From the NCBI GenBank assembly GCA_015499985.1, contig JAAAUF010000344.1, positions 1 to 38,523 of the forward strand: a DNA stretch of 38,523 nt, written 5' to 3'. The notes beneath the pieces were generated by a model. That model had not been told where the DNA came from. It did not search any database and was given only the letters and a program-made list of their open reading frames with translations. Of this stretch, positions 1-10,073 are shown piece after piece. This DNA comes from Haplosporangium gracile (Eukaryota > Mortierellomycota > Mortierellomycetes > Mortierellales > Mortierellaceae). Numbering within the stretch: position 1 is the stretch's first letter; the number at the start of each line of letters is the position of its first letter. The translations under genes and the position numbers were made by a program.

Positions 1-484
1 TCCAGTCGTACTTTGTTCAGGAGGTAAGTATGTGAATCACACGCCAACTGTTTACCTCTCGTGCTTAAAGAAACACCTACTAACTTATTTTTGCTCTTTA
101 CTTCCTCTTTTTTTTAAGGCCTGATCCCTTGGCTACATCGTCGTTGGCGTCAATGAATATTATACTTCGAAGAAATGCCCGACTTGTGGGGAGTTCGCTG
201 GCCAAGTTGACCTCCGCCAACTGTATTGTTCAAAGTGTCAAAAGCACATGCATCGAGATGTCATGGCTGGACACAATATCTGCAACATCATCCAAGGACA
301 CCTACTCGAACAAAGGCGACCGCTCTACCTCCAGCCCGTAGACAGCGACGAAAATTATCCTTGGATGCAGGACGGGCGCAGTTTTCAGCCCCGCGGAGAT
401 CCTGGTGATCAGAAGGGGTCAAACGAAAGGCGGCGGATGAAGGGATGGAAGGAGGCGAATAAAAAAAAAACAGGAATAGCATAG
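1..484 (+). pseudogene. 3' end of a Fanzor/TnpB-like RNA-guided nuclease gene, with an in-frame stop
   Basis: Two exons are visible, 1-23 (cut by the window edge) and 119-484. They are separated by a clean intron (GTAAGT donor at 24, CTACTAAC branch site at 77-84, AAG acceptor ending at 118). Exon 2 encodes the signature C-terminus of OrfB/TnpB/Fanzor proteins: an NEYYTSKKCPTC stretch, a four-cysteine zinc ribbon (Cys codons at 176, 185, 227 and 236), and HRDVMAGHNI at 251-280, whose Asp (257-259) is the expected last RuvC catalytic acid. A basic tail follows and ends at TAG 482-484. In Fanzors this domain cleaves DNA guided by an RNA encoded next to the gene. Joining the exons in the only open frame gives GAG-GCC-TGA-TCC-CTT-GGC, so a TGA (122-124) sits two codons after the splice joint. 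From memory of fungal relatives I would expect an arginine there, and CGA to TGA is one transition. It could be a decayed copy, a sequencing error or mis-splicing. The catalytic core lies outside the window. Confidence 0.8.
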
Positions 485-661
485 TTTTTTATCTTTAGAT
501 CTGTTTGTGTATAAGCTGATATACTGGATCGAGTTGCGGATCGGGAGGAGGGCGGGCGATTTACTCACTTCGATGACGTAATTCTCGCGCCCATTGTCCT
601 GTTTCCCTAATTAAAAGTTAAAGACGATCGTTTTTCCAACTCCATTCTCGACAACGAAACC

Positions 662-3600
662 ATGTTTGGCGCAACCAAGGACTTTTTGGGAAAAGCAGCT
701 CCACCAGGATACATTGCCGGTCTCGGCAGAGGGTACACACTCAGAACCCAGTCTTTTCTCAATGTGTGATGACATTCGGCTTTTGATTACAGCAAATGTC
801 CGCATTGAACTAATCGATCCCCTCTCTTATTTGTGTCCTTTTGTTCGCATTTTAACTTAATAGAGCTACTGGATTCACCACTCGGTCTGATATCGGACCT
901 GCTCGCGAGGGACCCACTGAAGCGTAAGTATACATTTCCATTCATTATATCATTGTTATCAGTGCGCCAGACTAGCATTCAATATATAGTACACTTACAT
1001 TTTTGCCACATCTTTTCTACTTCGTAGTGATATCGCTAAACTTCAGGAGCAGGCAAGGAGGAAGGCTGCGGAAGATGGAGACGATGACGAACGCTTTCAG
1101 GACCCCGACAACGAGACGGGGTTGTTCAACACAGCTCCTTATGAAGCTGATGATGAGGAGGCTGATCAAATTTACGACGCCATCGATGCCAAACTGGATG
1201 AGCGGCGAAAAGCCAGAAGGTATACAGGAAACTATTCTGATGGACTATTTTGGTATATATTTTGTCAGCGCCATGGACTCATTGGAAATATGGCCATTTA
1301 CTAACCATCACTTTTGTACGACTATTCAACAATGCAATAGGGAGGCGCGCGAAAAGGAGGAAGAAGAAAGGATTAACAAGGAGCGACCCAGGATTCAGGA
1401 TCAGTTTGCAGACTTGAAGCGTGGACTGAACACCGTCTCGATGGAAGAGTGGGAGAACCTGCCCGATGTTGGAAACATTGCAGGAAAGAACCGCAAGAAG
1501 GCCAACTTGAGAGACAAGTTTGCACCTGTCCCAGATTCGTTGCTTCCCAGAGCTCAGGAGGAAATGGCTACTAGCCTGGATGCACAGGTAAAGTCGTCAG
1601 TAGGATACCGCTGTTTGTCGTTATATGGGTAATCTTCCATTTTCGTGCATTCCTTTCTAACATTGACCTTGTTATGCTTCTCACAATGTAATAGCCCAAT
1701 GGACTTGCAACGCCCGCACCATCGATGACGAATTTTAGAGAGATCGGAGAGGCAAACAAGTCGGTTCTCGGACTGCGACTGGATCGAATGGCCGACTCTG
1801 CTTCAGGACAGACAACTATCGACCCCAAAGGATATCTGACAGGACTCAACAGTGTTGTGGTGAAGAGTGAGGCCGAGATTGGAGATTTGAAGCGTGCTCG
1901 TCTGTTGCTAAAGTCCGTCATTACAACCAACCCTAAACACGCACCCGGATGGATCGCCGCAGCACGTCTGGAGGAGCATGCTGGAAAACTCACAGATGCA
2001 CGCCAGATTATCGACAAGGGTTGTCAAGAATGTCCCAAGGCTGAGGATATCTGGCTCGAGGCCGCACGACTGAACAACACCGACAATGCCAAAAAGATTC
2101 TTGCCAACGCCGTTAAACAGGTCCCTCAGTCAGTCAAGATCTGGGTTCAGGCAGCACAACTCGAGACCGTCCCCAAGGCCAAAAAGACTGTGATCCGACG
2201 CGCTTTGGACTATGTTCCCAACTCGATCAAGCTCTGGAAGACTGCCATCGAGTTGGAAGACGATCCCAACAACGCCCGTATCTTGCTTGCACGTGCCGTG
2301 GAGCTGGTGCCGCTTTCGGTGGAACTCTGGATCGCCCTCGCCAAACTGGAGACCTACCAAAATGCACAAAAGGTGTTGAACAAGGCTCGCGAGAACATCC
2401 CAACATCACACGAGATCTGGATTGCTGCGTTCTGTCTGCAGGAAGCCAACGGGAAGCCTGTGGAGCGACTTGTGGTAGGAGCAGTCAAGACCTTGTCTAT
2501 GAAGGAATCAGCCCTGAGCCGCGATCAGTGGTTGGAGGAGGCGGAAAAGTGCGAAAAGAATGGGTTCATCAACACCTGTCAGGCGATTGTTGGAGCCACG
2601 ATTGCTATGGGCATCGAGGAAGCTGATTTGAAGTCAACATGGATGGATGATGCTGATGGTGCTATTGGTCGTCAGTCGTTTGGAACCGCTCGTGCTATTT
2701 ATGCACATGCGCTCAAGACCTTCCCCGCTAAAAAGTCGATCTGGAGGCGAGCAGCTCTTTTGGAGAAGGCGCATGGTACTCGGGAATCCTTAGAGGAGCT
2801 CCTTGTTCGCGCCGTCAAATTCTGCCCTCATGCAGAGTTCTTGTGGCTTATGGGTGCCAAGGAGAAGTGGATTGGAGTAAGTTTACAATTGCGTCTGCAT
2901 TGCATTGCCCAGGATTCAATACCATTGAATTCATGTAAAGACTGTACACAAGGTCGACTAATCAAAATTCTATTTATTGTATGTCAATACTTCAATAGGG
3001 TGATGTCCCTGGAGCTCGCGTGGTGTTGGGTGCGGCCTTTGAGGCGAACCCGAACAGCGAGGTGATTTGGCTGGCTGCTGTCAAGCTGGAGGCTGAGAAC
3101 GGCGAGCATGGACGTGCAGAGATGCTGTTGTCCCAGGCTCGAGAGAAGGCGGATACCATGAAAGTGTGGATGAAGTCGGCGGTGTTGGAGCGTCAGTTGG
3201 GCAAGCTTCCCGAAGCATTGCAGTTGCTGGACCAAGGTTTGGCCAAATACTCTACTGCTGATAAACTGTGGATGATCCGTGGTCAGATTTTGACAGAGCG
3301 AGGCGACAATCAGAAAGCGAGAGAGAACTATATCAAGGCGGTCAAGTTTTGTCCAAAGTCAGTACCGCTATGGATTTTGTATTCAAGACTGGAGGAGAAG
3401 GCTGGACTGCAGACGAAAGCAAGAGCGTTGCTTGACAGAGCGCGTCTGCTCAACCCTAAGACGCCCGAGCTATGGTAAGACCCTCTTTCTATTCAAATGC
3501 GCCACCGCTGTCTTTGTTTCTTTGTCAGACACAGCATAGGATTGAACAGATGGCTTATGTGAAAATTATTGCTGACAATTCTTACTAATGCCCACTATTG

Positions 3601-4122
3601 AAATTTTTGTGTGACATTCTAATGAATAGGCTAGAGTCTGTCAGGATCGAGTTGCGAGGAAATAATGCCAACTTTGCCAAAACACAAATGGCCAAGGCAC
3701 TGCAGGAGTGTCCTTCCTCAGGTCTCCTTTGGTCCGAGTCGGTCTGGTTGGAGACGAGGGCACAGCGCAAGGGCAAGATTGTCGATGCCCTAAAAAAGTC
3801 AGAAAACTCGGTACATGTCATCGTTACGGCAGCACGTCTTTTCTGGTCCGACCGTCAGGTGGAGAAGGCACGGTCCTGGTTCCTGAAGGCAGAAAAGTCA
3901 GATTCGAATCTGGGTGATGCGTGGGCATGGCACTACAAGTTTGAGGTCGAGCACGGAGACGAGGCAAGGAAGAGGGAGCTGGCGATGAGGTGCAAGGCGG
4001 CCGAGCCACGGCACGGCGAGTACTGGCAGCCGGTGGCTAAGGACCTGAAGAACGCCGGAAAGCCACTGGACGAGATTCTCATTCTGGTTGCAGCGTCTTT
4101 GCCGTCGAATGTCGTCGCATAG
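662..4122 (+). CDS. PRP6: Pre-mRNA-processing factor 6 (U4/U6.U5 tri-snRNP HAT-repeat protein)
   Basis: Seven exons (662-732, 864-923, 1028-1219, 1341-1587, 1695-2876, 2999-3474, 3630-4122) join in frame to about 906 residues, against 941 in human PRPF6. The start codon gives the typical N-terminus (FLGKAAPPGYIAGLGRG), then the PRP1 N-terminal domain with TGFTTRSDIGPARE, an acidic stretch, PYEADDEEADQIYDAID and KERPRIQDQFADLKR. From about residue 200 to the end run tandem HAT helix pairs, e.g. GYLTGLNS, RLLLKSV, NPKHAPGWIAAARLEE, VPNSIKLWK, HGTRESLEELL and GDAWAWHYKFE. The family bridges U5 and U4/U6 snRNPs in the nucleus and scaffolds the spliceosomal tri-snRNP. Introns are 95-155 nt, mostly with GTAAGT-like donors; the first donor is GTACAC. 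An AATAAA-like signal lies just after the stop near 4149. Identity is very secure; individual splice joints are supported by frame and by alignment to the human protein from memory. Confidence 0.96.
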
Positions 4123-4312
4123 AAAAATCGCACTCTATTGACGTGCGTTTAATAAATATCATCATCAACAGCAATCATCATACATCACGTAAACATATAA
4201 ATAGTCCGTTTGACCACTTCCTCCTTTTTTGCATTCATCAACTTTCTCTTCCCTTCATTCCTCATTTCAACTCGCACTCTCCTCCAGCAGCTCACAACTC
4301 ATTCCAACCCTT

Positions 4313-6670
4313 ATGTCCACCACCACCACTCCCAAAGCCATCCAAAAAGGTGACTCCAAGCACCTTTACACTGTCATCGGTCAGTACTCTATCTATCCCT
4401 TGCATATCACTCTCCTCATTTGTCATTTTTGTCCTACTCCGAGTCCGAGTATGATATCCTGACGCGTCCACTGGCTAAAAAAAAAACGTCGAATATCATT
4501 CCACTTTGCCAATCTTAGTCCTCGGTGCATCGGGTGACCTTGCAAAGAAGAAGACCTTTCCTGCACTTTTTGGCCTCTATAAGAACAAGTACCTCGACCA
4601 GAATATCCACATCATTGGCTATGCGCGCACCAAGATGGACCAGGCCACCTTTGAGGGCCACATCTCCAAGTATATCAAGCTCAAGACTGAAGCTGACAAG
4701 ACCACGTTGCAACAGTTCCTTAAGCTGTGCTCGTACCAGGATGGTCAGTACGACCAGGACAAGGATTTCCAAAATCTCGAAAAGCACATTGCCGAGGTCG
4801 AGAAGTCATCTGGATCGACTGCACGTCTATTTTACATGGCTTTACCACCTTCAGTGTTTATCCCTGTGGCGACCAGTCTCAAGAGGAACAACTACCGTAG
4901 CGTGGAGAAGGATGGTATCTTGACCAGGCTAATTGTTGAGAAGCCCTTTGGTATGGACCTCGAGAGCTCACGCAAGTTGGGCCGGGAGTTGGGCGCGTTG
5001 TTCAACGAGGACGAGGCAAGTCACCCTTTTTTCCTTCTGCCTTGCAGCTGTGTGCCCTGACTTTTTTGTTCCCTTTTCCGTGGATACTTCATTCAATTTC
5101 CCCGGCTTCTCACGCCAACGCCCTGATTTCCCTTTTCCTCTTATCTTTTCTGTTCCGAAATTGCGCCCCACCTGTTTATCTTTTTTTTTCTATGATTTTT
5201 TTTTCTGTCCAAATGGTACCAACGGAAAACGAGAGAGAGGGAGAGGGCGAACAAAGTTACTAATTCTTTCTTGTTGTGCTTGGACATGACAACAAAAAAC
5301 CTCATCTATAGATTTACCGCATCGATCACTATCTCGGCAAGGAAATGGTCAAAAATTTGATGATTCTGCGGTTTGCCAATGTCATCTTTGGCTCTGTCTG
5401 GAATCGTCAGAGCATCGACAACGTCCAAATCACGTTTAAGGAAAAGATCGGCACCGAAGGCCGAGGCGGATATTTTGACGAGTTTGGCATCATTCGCGAC
5501 GTGATGCAGAACCGTAAGTTTCTTTTTTGTTTTTGTTATCCACCCGTTTAGTCGTGGTTTGTCTTTCCGTTATCTCAATATCATCGGCTGCTATCGCGCC
5601 TTTTTTTTTTTTTTTAAAAAAAAAGGATTTGTTCTCACTCAGTGCATCAATGAAATTTATTTGACAATTAGACTTGCTGCAGATCTTGTCGTTGGTGGCG
5701 ATGGAGCCACCGGTGTCGTTGAGTGCCGAGGATGTCCGCGATGAAAAGGTAATGACATAATGCACTGGGAGCAGGGAGTGGAGTGAAGCATGGACAGGCC
5801 GGCAATGATGGACCGTGAACTTGAAACTCTATTCTCCGAGTGACGGAGTTATTATGCGAACCTTCATTGCCTCCAAAATATTGCCAGCCAGGATCTCAGA
5901 CTGTCTAATACGCAACTTTCTTTCGATTCTTACTCGCATAATATCAGGTCAAGGTGCTTCGCTTTATTCCGCCCATTGTCAAGGAGAATGTCTTGTTAGG
6001 TCAGTACGGCAAGTCCGAAGACGGCAAGGAGCCTGGATACCTCGACGACAAGACTGTCCCCCATGGAAGCAAGACCCCAACCTACGCAGCCGCGACACTG
6101 TTCATCCACAACGACCGATGGTCCGGCGTGCCTTTCATGCTCAAGTGTGGCAAGGCTCTGGACCAACAAAAGACCGAGATCCGTATTCAGTTCAAGGATG
6201 TCCCCGGCAACTTGTTCACGGGCCTGTCGCGCAACGAGATCGTGATCCGCGTTCAGCCCAACGAGGCGGTGTATGTCAAAATGATGAACAAGGAGCCTGG
6301 TCTGGGCATGAAGACCATTATCTCAGATTTGGATCTGTCGTACTCGAGCCGGTTCAATACTTCTGTGATCCCCGAGGCGTACGAGTCGTTGCTTCTGGAT
6401 GCTCTAAATGGAGACCATTCCAACTTTGTGCGTAATGATGAGTTGGATGCGGCCTGGAAGATTTTTACCCCTATCTTAAAGACTATTAACCAAGGCGAGC
6501 TCGATCCTATCCCCTATGCTTACGGCAGTCGAGGACCCAAGGGTGTGAGCGAGTTTGTGGCCAAGCATGGATACACGCGTGGCCAGCAGGCGTATGTCTG
6601 GCCTCTGCACTCTGAGGCTGGCAAGGATGCGGCAGGCAAGGACCAGCGGCTCGAGAAGAAGTCCAACTGA
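4313..6670 (+). CDS. ZWF1: Glucose-6-phosphate 1-dehydrogenase
   Basis: Five exons (4313-4379, 4519-5015, 5312-5513, 5672-5748, 5948-6670) give about 521 residues, normal for the family. The enzyme oxidises glucose-6-phosphate to 6-phosphogluconolactone with NADP+, the first step of the oxidative pentose phosphate pathway in the cytosol, and is a main NADPH source. Visible motifs are the Rossmann [10 protein letters not shown] (residues 25-34), EKPFG, the substrate signature RIDHYLGKE (191-199), [15 protein letters not shown], and the C-terminal [14 protein letters not shown] and [11 protein letters not shown]. The predicted catalytic His256 codon is split by intron 3 (C at 5513, AC at 5672-5673). 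Intron 2 has a GC donor: GAG followed by GCAAGT at 5016, acceptor at 5310-5311. No in-frame GT alternative is seen. A polyadenylation-like AATAAA lies near 6706. PRP6 ends 190 bp upstream on the same strand. Confidence 0.97.
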
Positions 6671-6811
6671 TGTGCTCTTCCGCAAGTAAAAATTTCGCCC
6701 GACTTGAAATAAAGAATCGCAGCCACCGTCGCATCGTGCTTTGAATGCTCTGCTTCACCGTTTCTGTTGCTCCTCATTCCTTCCTCCGCTTTTCACACAT
6801 CTCTTTTAACC

Positions 6812-8513
6812 ATGGCCACCGTTCAACTTCTCGAAACCATCCTCTACGACCCTAAAGGTACAATTGAAACGTAGCTTTTCTCAGCTGTACTTTGACCTAT
6901 GCGAGCGCGTTGTTCGTCTCATTCCAAAACCACGCCATGTTGACGTGCTGCGAAGCATTTTCTCACGCATACTCACACACATATTTTTCTTTTTTGTTTC
7001 TACCAATTGGTCGAAAAAAAAAACACCAGAGGGAGTATTCTTGCTGGACTACCACTGCGACCGGATGATAGCGTCTGCCAAGGAGCTGGCAGTGTTCTTT
7101 TCCAACAATCATGAGACGTTTCTGCAGGACCTGATCCCTACGCGCTCCGAGATCTCGAATAAGCTGGATGTTGCTATCAAGAACGCCGGCAAGAATACGC
7201 GGCAACGAGTAAGAATATGTGCATGTACCGGTCGTGAATAAGTGTTTTGAAGGTTTTTGAAGAATAGCTGTCAGAGGGCGAGAGTAGTGGCAAAAGTTTT
7301 TCTATTAACATATTTTTTTTTCTGTCTTAACTCAATTGGTTAGCTGAGAGTGTTGTTGGACTTCGATGGTGCTATTACAATCCAGTCGAGCCATTTGCCT
7401 TCAGAGACCACGAGCTTTCAAGGTAATGAATGGGACCTGCTGCCAGAGGAAAAAAAGTCGCCCCATTATTGTCATGCTTGCCTGTCAACACCACATATAC
7501 TCGACAACAAAACTCTCACTAATTACTCACGCACATACCTTCTCGTTTTTACGTTGTTGTGGACATTGGAGAGGAACGGAAGGAGCAGAAAATGGAGTAT
7601 CCGAGTTGGTGTCCTGTGACGGTATAATTGTGGACATCCCTTTCATTCATATCTCAGTCATATTAACGCCCCTCACCGTTCTGTTTACTACTGTATGACA
7701 CTGCTGTTCGTTATGGTTTGTTTTTAGATTCTTCAATCCTGGTGGTCTTGGATAAGCAGGCGACACACAGTGACAACATGTTTTTGAAGCACAAAACCAC
7801 AGAGCGGGAAGTCTACAATGACGCCAGGACGCGACTCGGTAAGCTGCCCTAAGTGTTGTCTTTTTGGAGGGGGCGTTGTTGATCTTCGGAAGCTTAAAAA
7901 AATGTCATTTCTAACGATATCCGTTTAATACAATCACAATTTAGGACTGGGACCTTTGGGAGCTCCTATGGGGGACAATGTGCCATTTGATGTGATAATG
8001 TACAACGAGGAAGGCGAAGTCATGGAGACGACTATCGCCAATGTGGCTATTGAGGTCGAGAATCTCGAGTCGGGAGCCTTGGAATGGATCACCCCACCGT
8101 TGTCTTCAGGTAAATCAGCATGCACTTTTGATCCTCTTCTTCAGTGGTGATGGATCAGAGTGTTCGAGGTGTGATTGTGCAACATTGCGATGTTAATTTC
8201 GCCCTACTGACTCTTGTTTCACCGCTAGGATTGCTGAACGGGACGATGCGTCGCAAATTGCTGGAGAGTGGAGAGCTGAAAGAACGAGTGATTACTGTAC
8301 TGGAGCTCAAGAAGGCTGCATCGGTATGTCAAGGAACTTTTCTGAGTCTTCCACTTGTTTTCAAATTGACGCGTACATGTGCGTGTTTGTCCTGAGCTTA
8401 TTAATTTCTAACGTTGATTTGCTGATCTGTTTCTTTGCATTTTGCAGGAGGGCCGGAGGATAAAGTGCTTTAATTCTGTGCGCAAGGAGTATCCCGTCAC
8501 TCTCAAGTGCTGA
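6812..8513 (+). CDS. PLP-dependent class IV aminotransferase, aminodeoxychorismate lyase-like
   Basis: Seven exons (6812-6857, 7030-7208, 7344-7422, 7728-7838, 7945-8109, 8229-8323, 8448-8513) join in frame to about 246 residues. The order of motifs is that of class IV PLP enzymes (BCAT, D-amino-acid transaminase, ADC lyase): an N-terminal LLETILYD, LLDYHCDRMIASA, then HKTTEREVYNDAR with the likely PLP lysine at residue 124, DVIMYNEEGEVMETTIANVAI (the E-T-x-x-x-N cofactor loop) and ITPPLSSGLLNGTMRR. The short N-terminal half and the absence of BCAT-specific segments favour the 4-amino-4-deoxychorismate lyase branch (yeast ABZ2), which makes p-aminobenzoate for folate. That assignment is by resemblance only; another class IV aminotransferase is possible. 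All introns are GT-AG, 106-305 nt. It converges on SEC11, with the two stop codons 245 bp apart. Confidence 0.82.
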
Positions 8514-8758
8514 AATCAGGGATGTTCAAAAACTTTTGTCAAAGTCAAGACACATTCTGTCGAGTCGAACGGTATTCAAATTCAATCGAGTCCAGTCGTA
8601 CTCAAACCAATCAATACAATCGAAGGCACAAACCGCTGTGTATTTGAAAAATAAATGTATATTTGCCTTGAGACGACACGCTGCTAGCTGCTAGGGGTGG
8701 AAGAAGCCAAAATGTACACTTCCGCCTCTTTCTCCTGTACCTCCCATCGCTCTTCGTT

Positions 8759-9643
8759 TTACTCGTAAAGGAAGACGACGAGTCCAACACCTCCGAGGAG
8801 GGCATACTTCAACAGTGGGTAATCGGTCATGAAGATGGTGAACATGCCGAGGTATGGCAAGAAACCCTGGACGCGTCCGACAATATCCTTGGGCTCGATC
8901 CACATCTTGCCTCTGTTGTGATACAATTCCTGATAGATTCCTCTGTCGTCGACATTGTTGTTATCGCCCTTTGTCAACAGCAACTGGCTTCCTGTTTTTG
9001 GCCTAATGGGAATAACAATAGTAACAATGAACGAAGGAGTTAGAGGTGATCAATTGGTAGTGGTGAAAAATGATCCTAAAAAGAAGAACAAAGCAAAGAA
9101 AGACAACGTACGAGTCATGGCGATCGATGACACGGTGGACGATGGGGATATCGCGTCCTGGGATCTTGAAGACACAGATCTCACCAATGTCGATAGGCTT
9201 CTTGGGGTTGCTCAAAAACAAGATATCTCCTCTTGCGAATGCAGGTTCCATACTTTCACTAAAAAAGATTGAAAAAAAAGGTGTTGTTAAATCAAGTGTC
9301 AGTTACGTGGCAGGTTCAGAAGGGACTGTTGGGAGAATTGGAAAGAAGGGGGCTATCGAGGTAGAAAGCGGGAGGGAAGGGGGAGGTAGTAAAAAAAGTA
9401 CCTCAGGACGACGACGAGGGGAGATTCACAGTTGGTGTAGAGACCCCAGGCCTTGTATGACATGAAGACGCCGAAGAGCATCATCAACACGTTGAGTGAG
9501 TTTGTGAGGACCTATGTATTCATATACCACCATGAACAAAGTTAGTCCAGGAACAAAGACATATTATTTTTTGTGGGAGAACAGGCTGACTGACTGAGGG
9601 TGTGATGATGTGAGTTTGTTGAGCGTACCTGGCGCAGATTCAT
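8759..9643 (-). CDS. SEC11: Signal peptidase complex catalytic subunit SEC11
   Basis: Four exons on the minus strand (9629-9643, 9402-9511, 9112-9258, 8759-9002) encode about 171 residues; yeast Sec11 has 167. The product is the serine protease of the ER signal peptidase complex that removes signal peptides in the lumen. Visible elements: an N-terminal membrane segment (about residues 6-30), the box with catalytic serine SESMEPAF (Ser44), RGDILFLSN, the VHRV box carrying the catalytic histidine, [14 protein letters not shown], and a C-terminal hydrophobic helix ending in YE. The start was chosen because the first exon (15 nt) gives MNLRQ continuous with VLTNSLN. The gene diverges from the verprolin-like gene over a 430-bp spacer. 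Confidence 0.95.
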
Positions 9644-10073
9644 GGCTGGTCTTTTATGTGTCTATGTTTGAGTGTGAAGTGGGTGTGGCTGTTGTGCTGG
9701 CGGTTTTATGACGCGAGGAAAGGGAGGAAGACAAGTAAGGGTGAGAGAATGAAATGAGCGAGAGGTAAGAAGAAGAAGAGAGCAAAAGGGACGAGCAAAG
9801 TAAACTGATACAAAACGCCCTTCTCCAGTCCTCCACTGGCAGGCAGGGACGTGGACTTCCAACACGTGACCGATGCATTTAGCAAGTGCGTGCAAAAAAA
9901 AGGTTACATAAACGACAGACAACTCGAGTCTCGCACTTCCACCCTTCCCTCTGCTTCCACTCTCGACACAACTTCCATCACTCATACCCACACCTACTTC
10001 CTCCTCCGCTTCTTCTCCCTTTCACTCTCCAACTTTCTCTCTTTCTCTCTCTCACAACACTTCCTTTTACATT
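9644..10073. promoter_or_regulatory. Divergent promoter region between SEC11 and the verprolin-like gene
   Basis: This 430-bp spacer holds no convincing ORF. The half near the verprolin-like gene is strongly pyrimidine-rich on the plus strand (CT-rich from about 9940 to 10070), as is usual for 5' leaders in this window. The half near SEC11 is purine-rich on the plus strand, hence also pyrimidine-rich in the sense of SEC11. No TATA box was pinned down. Confidence 0.5.
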
